NCBI GenBank assembly: GCA_029259345.1
Contig: JAPDIX010000012.1
Coordinates: forward strand, 1 to 59,932
Length of the DNA: 59,932 nt
Direction of reading: 5' to 3'
From: Archaeoglobi archaeon
Lineage (GTDB): Archaea > Halobacteriota > Archaeoglobi > Archaeoglobales > Archaeoglobaceae
In this document: positions 1 to 8,700 of the stretch, in pieces
Layout of the letters: each line of letters opens with the position of its first letter
Numbering within the stretch: position 1 is the first letter of the stretch
Made by a program: the position numbers and the translations under genes
Notes under the pieces: generated by a model
What the model was told of the DNA's origin: nothing
The model's input: the letters and a program-made list of their open reading frames with translations, nothing else
Database searches by the model: none

Positions 1-2
1 CA

Positions 3-230
3 AGAAACCTCGCCAGTTACGGTGGGGGATACATCCTGACCGCCCAGAAATTTTACAGATGGCCAAAAATTACACTCAGTGACCATCTTGACTACAAGGG
101 GTTGCTGGAAATGATACACCACTGCAATCCAGAGACGGTAATCTTCTACCACGGAAACCCTTCAAAGGCGCTGAAAAGACATCTTGAATCTGAGAGAATC
201 AAATGTTGGACGTTAAATGAAATAAAATAA
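3..230 (+). CDS. C-terminal fragment of a beta-CASP metallo-beta-lactamase family nuclease
   Basis: The frame beginning at base 3 is open for 75 codons and stops at TAA 228-230; the start lies outside the window, and the piece is not in the ORF track. It contains TAQKFYRWPKITLSDHLDYK followed by a late 'VIFYHGNPSKAL' strand. The LSDHxD...L..hi...P..V...HG pattern is typical of the last motifs of beta-CASP proteins (archaeal CPSF-like or mRNA 3'-end processing nucleases), where the His of SDH is a metal ligand. These enzymes act on RNA or DNA in the cytoplasm. Only about 75 residues are visible, so the subfamily is not settled; an artemis- or ligase-associated exonuclease-like member is possible. 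Confidence 0.55.
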   Translation, partial: RNLASYGGGYILTAQKFYRWPKITLSDHLDYKGLLEMIHHCNPETVIFYHGNPSKALKRHLESERIKCWTLNEIK

Positions 231-232
231 AA

Positions 233-1255
233 TTAGGGTGGGATGTGCTCGGGAGGTCTTACAACTTTCATCTTTATCGCTTCCTGCTCACAGCCGACAA
301 CGCAAACACCGCATCCAAAGCATTTCTCCTCATCAACTCTCGCCACGTCATCCAACTCAATGGCATTAAACTGGCAGCGATCCTCACAATCCCCACATGC
401 TATACAGGAGTCCTCATCAACATAGGCAACATACCTGCTTTTTTCCAGCATCGTTTCCATTGGCACATTTCCGTATTTTGAAGAAAGGAAAAACTCACAG
501 CAGTCTTCACAGCAGTTGCAGTTAACAGTAACTCTTCTATCCACTATTTTCCCGGTATTTGGCCATGTATGAACTAAACCGTCCTCTTCTGCCTTCATTA
601 TTATCTCCAATGCCTCATCAACCGATATCTCCTTTCCAGAACCCCTCGTTATAACGTATTCAGCACCTCTGCCAAACTGGATACAGTGCCACAAAGCCAT
701 CTCATCGGTGTAATTGCAGCCCTGCCCGACAAGGTAAGTGACGTTTCTGCACGAGCAAGGAACGACTGCAATCTTCTCCTGAGCCTTAATCATCTCCACT
801 ATATTCTCCTGTGGCAGCACATCTGGCAAGTCCTTTATCGCACCGTAAGCAGGAACAACTCTCCACACTTTGAAGTCAGCCAATGATAAAAGCTGTCCCA
901 TTTTCGCATGAGCTTCCTTCTCGCCAAACTCTTTCCACATCTTTGCGTATTCGGGATCTTTCATGTGAACAGATGCGAGAGTTGCATCGTGAAGCTGAAC
1001 CAAATCTTTCGCAAACCTGTAGTAGTTCCTGTTCTGGAAGTCCTTGGGAAAGACTACACCCTTGAAGAAGAGGTCTTCGAGGATGTTTTTCACCCTATCA
1101 ACATCCATTCCCAGTTTCTCAGCAACCTCCTCAGGAGATCCCGGCAGCGCTGCAGCAACTTTCGCCTCCTCCTCATTCATCAGGTATTCCAGAATTTTCC
1201 TCAGCCGTTCCGAGTCCGGAAATCCCAATCTCATCATCAAAGTTTCGTAGCTCAT
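233..1255 (-). CDS. HTH-domain protein with CxC/CxxC cysteine cluster and two C-terminal [4Fe-4S] ferredoxin motifs
   Basis: 340 aa. The N-terminal ~75 residues look like a winged helix (SPEEVAEKLGMDVDRVKNIL). The middle holds cysteine-rich signatures VPCSCRN...GQGC and CNCCEDCCEFF. The C-terminus carries two CxxCxxCxxxC clusters (CIACGDCEDRC and CFGCGVCVVGC), which should each bind a [4Fe-4S] cluster. It is probably a cytoplasmic electron-transfer or redox-sensing protein; the partner is unknown. A full-length paralogue with a frameshift lies at 45917-47027 and shares every one of these elements, so the architecture is a family trait and not a chance fusion. It is transcribed towards the left and its start is about 30 bp from the leuB stop, so it could be read through from the leu genes. 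Confidence 0.75.
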   Translation of the reverse strand: MSYETLMMRLGFPDSERLRKILEYLMNEEEAKVAAALPGSPEEVAEKLGMDVDRVKNILEDLFFKGVVFPKDFQNRNYYRFAKDLVQLHDATLASVHMKDPEYAKMWKEFGEKEAHAKMGQLLSLADFKVWRVVPAYGAIKDLPDVLPQENIVEMIKAQEKIAVVPCSCRNVTYLVGQGCNYTDEMALWHCIQFGRGAEYVITRGSGKEISVDEALEIIMKAEEDGLVHTWPNTGKIVDRRVTVNCNCCEDCCEFFLSSKYGNVPMETMLEKSRYVAYVDEDSCIACGDCEDRCQFNAIELDDVARVDEEKCFGCGVCVVGCEQEAIKMKVVRPPEHIPP

Positions 1256-1287
1256 GAAAAAAATTAGTCAGGTTTTACTATTTAAAT

Positions 1288-2268
1288 CTAATCCAGAAGG
1301 GATGCAACTTCGTTAGCAAACTCCATTGTTGTAAGATTTCCTCCCAAATCTGGGGTTACCTTACCACTTTCAAGAGTCCTTTCAACAGCCTCTTCGACCT
1401 TTTTCGCTTCATCCAAGTATCCAAAATGACGGAGCATCATGCATGCGGTTAGGATCATTGCTGTAGGGTTGGCAATTCCTTTGCCAGCTATGTCAAATGC
1501 TGCTCCATGAACAGGTTCAAAAATTGCGTGCTTCTCCCCAACATTGGCGGAGGGTGCCAAACCAAGCCCACCTACAAGTCCTGCCGCTAAATCTGAAACA
1601 ATGTCCCCGAACATGTTCGTGGTAACTATGACATCAAACCTAAAAGGATCCATAACGAGGTACATACACGCCGCATCAATGTAGTAGTCGTTGAACTCAA
1701 TATCAGAATATTCTACAGCAATTTCCCTGCAAACGTCCCTGAACAGCCCACATGTCTTCTTCATCACATTCGCCTTATGCAGCGCTGTTACCTTTTTCCT
1801 TCCTTCCCTTCTTGCAAGCTCAAAGGCGTATCTTGCTATTCTCTCTGATGCCTGCCTCGTTATTATTCTAACCGCCTCACTCACACCATCAAATTCAAAC
1901 TCAAAGCCTCTATACAGGCATTCCGTATTCTCCCTTACAACCACAATATTGAGGCCGGGATAAAGGCACTTTATCCCTCTTAAAGCCTTTGCGGGTCTTA
2001 TGTTGGCAAAAGTGTTCAGCTCCTGTCTCAGTCTTACTATAACATCCGCTGCAGTTTCTCCGGCAGCACCAAAGAGCACAGCATCACTCTTTTTGCATGC
2101 TTCAAGTGTCTCATCCGGCAATGCTTTGCCGTACTTTTCCTGAGCAGCATCACCGGCTTCGTAAAAGCTGTATGAGAAGGGTAAGTTCAGTTTTTCCAGC
2201 ACGTGCATCGTCGCGTCCATGACCTCTTTTCCTATACCATCGCCCGGAATTACTGCAATCCTCTTCAT
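1288..2268 (-). CDS. leuB: 3-isopropylmalate dehydrogenase (LeuB family beta-decarboxylating dehydrogenase)
   Basis: 326 aa from the preferred start. It oxidatively decarboxylates 3-isopropylmalate to 2-ketoisocaproate with NAD in leucine synthesis; archaeal members can also act on methylmalate in the citramalate route to isoleucine. Seen: N-terminal IAVIPGDGIGKEV, NIRPAKALRG with the substrate arginine, VVRENTECLYRG, the metal-binding TTNMFGDIVSDLAAGLVGGLG and EPVHGAAFDIAGKGIANP. The ORF track extends 38 residues upstream (start 2382), but that extension lies inside leuD and lacks family similarity; the ATG at 2268 overlaps the leuD stop by 4 bp (ATGA). It is therefore translationally coupled to leuD. 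Homoisocitrate dehydrogenase activity is a less likely alternative. Confidence 0.88.
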   Translation of the reverse strand: MKRIAVIPGDGIGKEVMDATMHVLEKLNLPFSYSFYEAGDAAQEKYGKALPDETLEACKKSDAVLFGAAGETAADVIVRLRQELNTFANIRPAKALRGIKCLYPGLNIVVVRENTECLYRGFEFEFDGVSEAVRIITRQASERIARYAFELARREGRKKVTALHKANVMKKTCGLFRDVCREIAVEYSDIEFNDYYIDAACMYLVMDPFRFDVIVTTNMFGDIVSDLAAGLVGGLGLAPSANVGEKHAIFEPVHGAAFDIAGKGIANPTAMILTACMMLRHFGYLDEAKKVEEAVERTLESGKVTPDLGGNLTTMEFANEVASLLD

Positions 2269-2750
2269 GCCCTCTCCCTCAGCTCTCTTGCGTAATTTAC
2301 TAGTCCTCCCTTGTCCAGGATTTCTCTCAGAAATTCCGGTATTGGGCTGATTCTGTACTCCTCCCCTTTCGTTTTGTTGCAAATCACACCCTTCCCGTAA
2401 TCCACTTCAAGCTCATCTCTATCATCAATTCTATCAGCATCTTTGCACTCAACGACCTTCAGACCGATGTTTATCGCGTTTCTGAAGAATATTCTGGCGA
2501 ATGACTTGGCTATGACTGCCTCAATACCTGTAGCCTTTAAAGCAAGTGGCGCGTGCTCTCTGCTGCTCCCACACCCGAAATTTTCGCCAGCAACAACAAA
2601 ATCGCCTTTTTTTACCCCTTTAACAAATTCGGGCCTCAAATTCTCAAAAACATGCTTGGCAAGCTCCCCAGCATCGTTGATGACCAAGTACTTCCCCTGA
2701 ATTATAACGTCCGTGTCAATGTCATCTCCAAACTTCCACGCTCTTCCCAT
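2265..2750 (-). CDS. leuD: 3-isopropylmalate dehydratase small subunit
   Basis: 161 aa, the usual length of archaeal LeuD. It has the aconitase swivel-domain signatures WKFGDDIDTDVIIQGKYL and GENFGCGSSREHAPLALKATG. It partners with a LeuC large subunit (not in this window) to isomerise 2- to 3-isopropylmalate, or citramalate to methylmalate; the substrate-specificity loop near residues 22-32 cannot be read with certainty. First gene of a leuD-leuB pair joined by an ATGA overlap. Confidence 0.9.
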   Translation of the reverse strand: MGRAWKFGDDIDTDVIIQGKYLVINDAGELAKHVFENLRPEFVKGVKKGDFVVAGENFGCGSSREHAPLALKATGIEAVIAKSFARIFFRNAINIGLKVVECKDADRIDDRDELEVDYGKGVICNKTKGEEYRISPIPEFLREILDKGGLVNYARELRERA

Positions 2751-2781
2751 GTGCTAAGTTGGGGAATAATTAAAAAAGTTT

Positions 2782-3375
2782 TCAGATGAAGTGACTCGGG
2801 CTAAGGATAGTTACGAGTAAAGCTGTCAGGATGCCTGCCAGCAGCATTCTAAATCCGCTCAATACAATATTAAATTTTGCAAGCCGTCCCATTATCGACC
2901 CAACAACGAAAAGACTTGCAAAACCAAGGGATACAGCTACAGTAAATGCCTCTTCTATGGGAAGAAAAACGTAGGGAAGAAGGGGTATGAATGCGGCTAT
3001 AATTGGGGATATTCCATGAATTATTGAAGAAACGTAAGTCGCAAATTGATGTGCTCTGTCAATAGAGCACTCTTTGGAGTTTATTAGCAGAGCCCTTTCC
3101 TTTCTATCTTTCATTATTTTTTGCTCTATCCTTTCAGCCTCAAAAGCACCCCATGAACTTGAAATCCCAAGAGCTAAGGCGGTTGCAACACCTGCTGAGA
3201 GAATCAACCTTGAACTCGCCTCACCAGCCATGTGTGCTCCTATGATCATGCCAAGAATTGTTAGAACTCCATCAAAGAAGCCTATAACAAAATACCTTCG
3301 AGAAATTGAGGTTATATCTGTCATTCTACTATAGAGCTCCAAATCGTCTTTGAACTTCTTTATTCTGTCTCTCAT
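2782..3375 (-). CDS. VIT1/CCC1-like integral membrane protein (TIGR00267-type)
   Basis: 197 aa. A short cytoplasmic N-terminus (DDLELYSRMTDITSISRRYF) precedes a first membrane helix with GFFDGVLTILGMIIGAHMAG, the conserved start of the VIT1/CCC1 superfamily. About five hydrophobic segments follow, with an amphipathic basic stretch (AERIEQKIMKDRKERA) in the loop after the second helix. VIT1/CCC1 proteins move Fe2+ or Mn2+ across membranes; this archaeal branch is uncharacterised, so metal transport is inferred. Its ATG overlaps the stop of the upstream zinc-ribbon gene by 4 bp, so the two are coupled in one leftward operon. Confidence 0.7.
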   Translation of the reverse strand: MRDRIKKFKDDLELYSRMTDITSISRRYFVIGFFDGVLTILGMIIGAHMAGEASSRLILSAGVATALALGISSSWGAFEAERIEQKIMKDRKERALLINSKECSIDRAHQFATYVSSIIHGISPIIAAFIPLLPYVFLPIEEAFTVAVSLGFASLFVVGSIMGRLAKFNIVLSGFRMLLAGILTALLVTILSPSHFI

Positions 3376-3788
3376 CGCAGTATATCGAGAATTTCCTCAA
3401 TTTCGAAGTTCATCTTGGATAGCTTCTTTTTAGCGTTTGAATACGCTATAGGCTTAAATTCTTTGTTTTGCGCCTTATTCAAAAGGGCTTCAAATTCCGA
3501 ACCTGTCAAAATTTGTTTGAGGTAATTCATGAACTCGTATCGTCCAAGAACCTCAACATCCTGTCTCGTTTCAAAGTTATAGGAATTGAAAATTATAGCT
3601 TCGTTCTTCCAGCATTTTTCACATTCACAAACAAGAATTTTTTTGTTATCGCTTTCAATCCATAGCTTTTGAATCATTAATCCTCCACAACTGCAGAACC
3701 CACCAAAGAACTCATCTTCAACCTCTTCACCGGAATAAACAGTGTCTTCTAAAATAACCTTTTTTAAAGGCTCTACAAGCCTGATCAT
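3372..3788 (-). CDS. Uncharacterised protein with a zinc-ribbon-like CxC...CxCxxC segment
   Basis: 138 aa; I do not recognise the family. Residues about 30-62 contain FCSCGGLMIQKLW and LVCECEKCWKNEA, spaced like a zinc ribbon. The rest is charged and mostly helical and ends in a Lys/Glu-rich tail. It sits between the nifU-like gene (1 bp away) and the VIT-like gene (4 bp overlap), so the three probably form one transcript. The context suggests a link to iron or Fe-S handling; this is inference only. Confidence 0.55.
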   Translation of the reverse strand: MIRLVEPLKKVILEDTVYSGEEVEDEFFGGFCSCGGLMIQKLWIESDNKKILVCECEKCWKNEAIIFNSYNFETRQDVEVLGRYEFMNYLKQILTGSEFEALLNKAQNKEFKPIAYSNAKKKLSKMNFEIEEILDILR

Positions 3789-3789
3789 A

Positions 3790-4023
3790 TTACACTGGAA
3801 CTATTTTCTTCACTTCAGGAACCTTAGATCGCAGATATCTTTCCACGAAGGATGTGAGGGTAATCATTGACATCGGGCATCCACCGCATGCACCGAGAAG
3901 CTGAACCTTAACAGTTCCAGAACCCTCATCAACGTCAACTACCGCTATATTACCCCCATCCCTCATCAAAGCGGGTCTTATATCTTTTTCAATAACCTCT
4001 TCAACCTTCTCTCTAAGTGACAT
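3790..4023 (-). CDS. NifU C-terminal domain protein (Fe-S cluster scaffold/carrier)
   Basis: 77 aa, consisting of just the NifU C-terminal domain. It has EEVIEKDIRPALMRDGGNIAVVDVD and the cluster-ligating motif GACGGCPMS (CxxC) that assembles or transfers a labile Fe-S cluster. Stand-alone versions act as cytoplasmic Fe-S carriers. It is first in a three-gene leftward unit with the zinc-ribbon and VIT-like genes. The upstream AT-rich stretch 4024-4129 carries the promoters for this gene and for the rightward LarA fragment. Confidence 0.88.
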   Translation of the reverse strand: MSLREKVEEVIEKDIRPALMRDGGNIAVVDVDEGSGTVKVQLLGACGGCPMSMITLTSFVERYLRSKVPEVKKIVPV

Positions 4024-4129
4024 GTCCTACTCTCTTTTTGGGGGAATAATAAGTTTTTGGTCTACTCGATTTATTTAGGAGAATTACATTATTTGGAAAA
4101 GGATTTTATAATTTAAAATTGTTAAATAA

Positions 4130-4363
4130 GTGATGAAAACAGAAATAGTTTTTGGTGACAGATGGATTGGCGTTGAGTTTCCCGACACAGCCGAGTTCGT
4201 AAGTCCAGGTTACGGTTTGGCGAAGCTTGAAGCTGAGGAAAATCAGGAAAAAGCAGTTGAGAATGCTGTAAAGAACCCGCTCGATATTAAACCAATCAGT
4301 GATTTTGTCCGCAAGAGCTGGAGAATAACGATAGCTTCTGATGGTCCTACCGATGATGGTTGA
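4130..4363 (+). pseudogene. Truncated N-terminus of a LarA/DUF2088-like protein
   Basis: 77 aa from GTG 4130 (an ATG follows at 4133). The visible part resembles the N-terminal strand-helix region of lactate-racemase-like DUF2088 proteins: an early 'FGDRWIGVEFPD', a 'kleaee...AVENAVKNPL' helix, then the 'ITIASDGPT' strand that normally leads into the substrate domain. The frame stops immediately after this strand, whereas LarA-family proteins run to 400 or more residues, and no continuation is visible in the next 230 bases. I infer a truncated gene remnant. A genuine small protein cannot be excluded because the promoter region (TATA-like 'ttttataattta' just upstream) looks intact. Confidence 0.5.
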
Positions 4364-4594
4364 TAGGCAGTTTTCTTTATTGAGTCGTTATTTTTCATGT
4401 GTGCCTAAGATATCCTATTTGCTTTAGAATTACAAAGCGAAATAATTTTTGAAACAATTTAAAAGGAATTTAGAAATTCAGAGCCTTCAACACCTAAGCT
4501 TAAGTTTCAAACCTTAGAACTTCCAATTCAACTTTCCTGCATTAAGCATCTTAACAAGCTTCTCCCTTTTACTTAGCGCTATTTTTCCCTCTTT
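4364..4594. other. AT-rich intergenic stretch with a possible coding remnant
   Basis: No full gene. On the minus strand, directly in frame after the stop codon of the 89-aa ORF (4595-4864), about 26 more codons stay open and read like protein (KIALSKREKLVKMLNAGKLN) before the next stop. This could be chance, or the sign of an in-frame stop in a once longer gene. The rest is AT-rich with no motif I can name. Confidence 0.3.
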
Positions 4595-4864
4595 TTAGCT
4601 CCTCGCAATTCTAACGATTTCATCATAAACATCTTCAACTGTCTTCTTATTACAAGCTTTCAGAATCTTACTTACTTTAATTCCAGTATCATCCCTCTGA
4701 ACATTCAACAAATAGTTGAGAATCCCTTCAATGTCTCCCTTTTTCGCATATCCTTCCACAATCCTCTTGAGCTTATTTGCTGATGCTGTGACCATGCCGG
4801 AGTATTTTTCCTTTGACAACCCAATCAATTTTGGATGCTTCATAAGCTCCTTGAACGATCTCAT
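4595..4864 (-). CDS. Uncharacterised 89-aa protein
   Basis: Small, basic and predicted helical (FKELMKHPKLIGLSKEKYSG ... VEDVYDEIVRIARS); no family recognised. Its ATG lies 92 bp inside the 3' end of the 266-aa ORF in another frame. Upstream in its own frame there are stops immediately before the ATG, so it is either a separately started overlapping gene or the tail of a frameshifted longer gene. The in-frame open stretch beyond its stop (4364-4594 entry) adds to the suspicion of decay. The composition is AT-rich compared with the flanking housekeeping genes, which suggests acquired DNA. Confidence 0.45.
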   Translation of the reverse strand: MRSFKELMKHPKLIGLSKEKYSGMVTASANKLKRIVEGYAKKGDIEGILNYLLNVQRDDTGIKVSKILKACNKKTVEDVYDEIVRIARS

Positions 4865-5573
4865 CTACTATTTTCACTATTCTCTCAATTCTGTCATCTT
4901 TTGTTAGTCTTTCAACATCTGACGCATCTGAATAGAGTTCCTTCCGTGTATATCTAAGATAGTTGAGTTCATCAATAAGTTTGGTTAAGTACACACTGGC
5001 TTTTTCTATTATTGCTTTCTCAGCTTCATCCATATCTAAACTGTTCTCATTTGCATACTCCCTTACAAAATCCAAAATCTCTTCTCTTACTTTCTTCAAA
5101 AAAATCAAATAGTTTTCATCATCTGCCCTAGTAATTCCATAATTTCTTCTGATAGTGTCATCCCACATTACGATTAACTTTGGTAATAGCAAGTGAAGTG
5201 CTTTAGATGCTCCAGTAGCCCCAAAAGTCTCGGAAAATCTCCTGTAGAGTGTTTTTATGGAGCTATTAATGAATATGTCGTCTAAATCCACTTTTGTTAG
5301 TGAGTAGTTCTCTAATTCCTCAAGAATGGATTTAGTAGAGTTTATCAACTCATAAATGCTCGATACGTGCCTTTCAAGGTCATTAAATGCTTTTTTACCT
5401 TCTTCAGAGTTTGTATACCAAACTTTGTTGAAATACAAGAGAAACGCCACAATAGAGACTGTTTTTTCCTCTATACCACCCCTCTGGCATGATTCGATAG
5501 ACAATCTGTAGAATTTGTTTCCATAATTGCTTTCGTATAATGCATGAGCCCTAAATAGCTCAGTGTAATTCAT
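4773..5573 (-). CDS. Uncharacterised 266-aa helical protein
   Basis: No recognised domain. The most distinctive stretch is GASKALHLLLPKLIVMWDDT followed by IRRNYG, reminiscent of small helical proteins in which an 'SKxLhxlxPxlfxmwD' segment is conserved; no function can be assigned from it. The remainder is Glu/Lys-rich helix, possibly coiled coil near 175-245. The last ~30 residues overlap the 89-aa ORF out of frame. It is AT-rich and flanked by a truncated gene on one side and a 216-bp non-coding gap on the other, consistent with an accessory island next to ileS. Confidence 0.5.
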   Translation of the reverse strand: MNYTELFRAHALYESNYGNKFYRLSIESCQRGGIEEKTVSIVAFLLYFNKVWYTNSEEGKKAFNDLERHVSSIYELINSTKSILEELENYSLTKVDLDDIFINSSIKTLYRRFSETFGATGASKALHLLLPKLIVMWDDTIRRNYGITRADDENYLIFLKKVREEILDFVREYANENSLDMDEAEKAIIEKASVYLTKLIDELNYLRYTRKELYSDASDVERLTKDDRIERIVKIVDEIVQGAYEASKIDWVVKGKILRHGHSISK

Positions 5574-5789
5574 AAGCTCATTTTTGTCATTAACAAATAA
5601 AATTTTTATGGGTGTTCTATCAAGTGTTTAACCCCTATTCAGATACTTCATAACTTCTAAAGCATATAGCTAAACATATAATAATGTAGTTTACTGATTT
5701 TTCGCCAACAATTTATTGTCAAACGCTGCTTAACCGTTATGGAGATGTGCCTTGAAATAAAATTTTGAGTAGAGAAGAAATTTAAAAAG

Positions 5790-8700
5790 TCAGGACATCC
5801 TTTTTATCCCGATCTTCACCTTCTTCCCTTCAATATCCCACACCTTTACATATCCTTCAGCTTTACCGAAAATCAGCTTCTCTGACCTCGTTTCACTCTT
5901 TATGTAATCCTCCCATCCTTCAACGAGCTCTGGATCCATCTCCACTGTCGTTCCAATGAACTCCTCAACATCCAGATCAAGCTCCTTCCTCATCTCCTGA
6001 ATTCTCCTGATCAGCTCCCTCGCATACGCCTCTCTTATCAGCTCATCGTCGAGTTCCTTGTAGATGTAAACAAAACCTCCGGGAAAGTCTGCGTACTCAT
6101 ATCCTTCAGGAAGCTTATAATCCACAACCAATGCCTCTCTGCTATCAATCTCCTCTCCCTCAAATTCAATCTTTTCTGGAATCTCCTTCAGATTTGAGAC
6201 GTAATCAGCAAATTTTCCAGCTTTGTCCTTGAGCAACGGCCCGATAACCTTATAGTTGGGCTTGATTACAACTTCCTTCTCAAAAGAGGTTACAACTCTA
6301 ACATTCTTAACATTACACTGATACCTTATTATCTCCTCAAGCAACTCTACCGCCTTCCTTACCTTTTCATTCTCGCTCTCAACAACAAGCTCTCTCAGAG
6401 GCCACCTTAGCTTCCTTTTCGCCTTGTTTCTCGCATTGCTTGCTGCCTCAACAACATCCTTTGCAACCTTCATTGCCTCCTCAAGCTCCGAGTTAATGAG
6501 CTCAATCTCAGGTTCAGGATAGCTCTCTAAGAATATGGACTCCTTACCATCCCTAAATCTCTTAATGACATGCTGGTAGAACCATTCAGAGATGAAGGGT
6601 GCAAAGGGGGCGATTATCCTCATTGTCCTGTCAATAACCCTAAACATCGTGTAATATGCGGCGATCTTAGACGGAGAATCTCTCTCCTCCCACACTCTTG
6701 GCCTTATGAGCTGGATATACCATCTGCTAAAGTCCTCCACAAAGAATTCGAAGAATGCTCTCACAACTCTGTGTATCTGGTAGCCCTCCATTGCGTCATT
6801 TGCTTCCTTACAGAAGCTTTCAAGCCTCGATAGAATCCATCTGTCCTCTATCTTCAGCTCTCCCATCTCACCGTCAAACCTGTAGTTGTCGAGATTCATG
6901 TATGTGTAGGCAAACCTTACGGCATTCCAGACGATGTTGAGCATCCTGTTTACGTTCCTTGCCTCCTCCCAGCTAAATCGCAAATCTTCCCAGGGGGCTG
7001 AATAGAGCACATAAAGTCTGAAGCCGTCAGCACCAATCTGACCAACAACTTCTTCGGGTTCGACAACGTTACCGAGGCTCTTGCTCATTTTCCTTCCCTG
7101 CTCGTCGAGGGTGAAGCCATGCATCAGAACGGCTTTGTAGGGGGCTTTATCAAAGCAAATCACCGAAGTGCCGAGCTGGGAGTAGAACCAGCCCCTTGTC
7201 TGGTCATGTCCCTCTGTGATGAAGTCTGCTGGCCAGAGCTCCTCGAACTTCTCCTTCCTGAGTGGGTAGGCTATACTGCCCCAGCTCGCAACTCCGCTGT
7301 CGAACCATACATCAAAAACATCTGGAACCCTTTTCATCTTCCCTCCACACTCGCAGTCGAATATGACGGCGTCAATCTTCGGTCTGTGAAGGTCGAGGTC
7401 ACTCTCCCAAGGAACTTCTTCTATGCTGCCAACAACTCTGATTTTGCCACACTCCTCGCAAATCCATATCGGCAATGGAATGCCCCAGTAACGCTGTCTG
7501 CTTATGCACCAGTCCTTGGCGTTGCTCACCCATTCCTTGAACCTCGCACTTCCCGCCCACTCCGGAATCCACTGAACCATGTCTATCTCTCTGATCATCT
7601 CATCCTTCAGTTCGGTTATCTTTATGAACCACTGCTCGGTGGCTCTGTAGATTATAGGAGTCTTACAGCGCCAGCAGTGTCCATATCTGTGAACGACCCT
7701 CCCCTCAACAAGCAGCAAATCCTTGCGGTACAGGTCGTCAATTATCTCATCATTTGCCTCCTTCACGTGCTTTCCAGCATACTTCCCCGCTTCCTCTGTG
7801 TAAATCCCTCTGTCATCAACCGGATTGAACACTTCAAGCCCCTTCTCCGCTCCGAGTTCGTAGTCCTCAACACCGTGGCCTGGAGCTATGTGAACACAGC
7901 CGGTGTTCTCTGCTGTGACAAAATCAGCGAAGAAAACCTGATGCCTCCATTTTTTCTGGATGGGCACCTCATCTGCCAAAGGATGCTCGTATTCCAGCCC
8001 TTCCAGATCCTCTCCAAGGTAAGTTTCAACAACTTCCCAAGTATCGTAATCTCCCTTGCCGAGAACAGAGTCGGCAAGTTCTTTTGCAAGAATTAGATAT
8101 TCTACCTCCCCATTTTTCACCGCTCTGATCTTTGCATACTCAAGTGAGGGATGGATGGCAACGGCCATGTTGGCAGGAAGAGTCCAGGGTGTGGTTGTCC
8201 AGATGACGATGTAGGTGTTGTTTTCCCCCTTTACGGGAAACTTGACGTAAATGGACGGGTCTTCTTCATCCCAGTACTCAACCTCTGCATCTGCCAACGC
8301 TGTCTCACAGCGGTAGCACCAGTTAACAACCCTCTTCTTCCTCTCAAGCAGCCCTCTTTCGTAAGCTCTCTTTATCGCAAACCACGCTGCATTCATGTAT
8401 TCAGCCTTTATCGTCATGTACGGCCTCTCCCAGTCCATCCATACACCCAGCATCTTGAACTGCTCGGTCATCGCATCCTTATTGGCTAAAGCGTAATTCA
8501 TGCACTTCTCAATGAACTTGTCAATTCCAAAGCTCTCTATATCCCTCTTCGTCCTGAATCCAAGCTCCTGTTCCACCTTGACCTCGATTGGCAGTCCATG
8601 CATGTCCCAGCCGGGTGTATCTGTCGGGGTATAACCCATCATCCTCTTGTATCTCAAAATTGTATCTTTAATTACCTTGTTCCACGCTGTTCCGAGGTGT

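Noticed and set aside
2269-2382. N-terminal 38-residue extension of LeuB in the ORF track
   Set aside because: It lies inside leuD in another frame and has no similarity to the family; the ATG at 2268 overlaps the leuD stop as expected for a coupled pair.
7119-8096. 325-aa plus-strand ORF inside ileS
   Set aside because: It is antisense to a perfectly conserved IleRS region and has no recognisable protein motifs; a shadow ORF.
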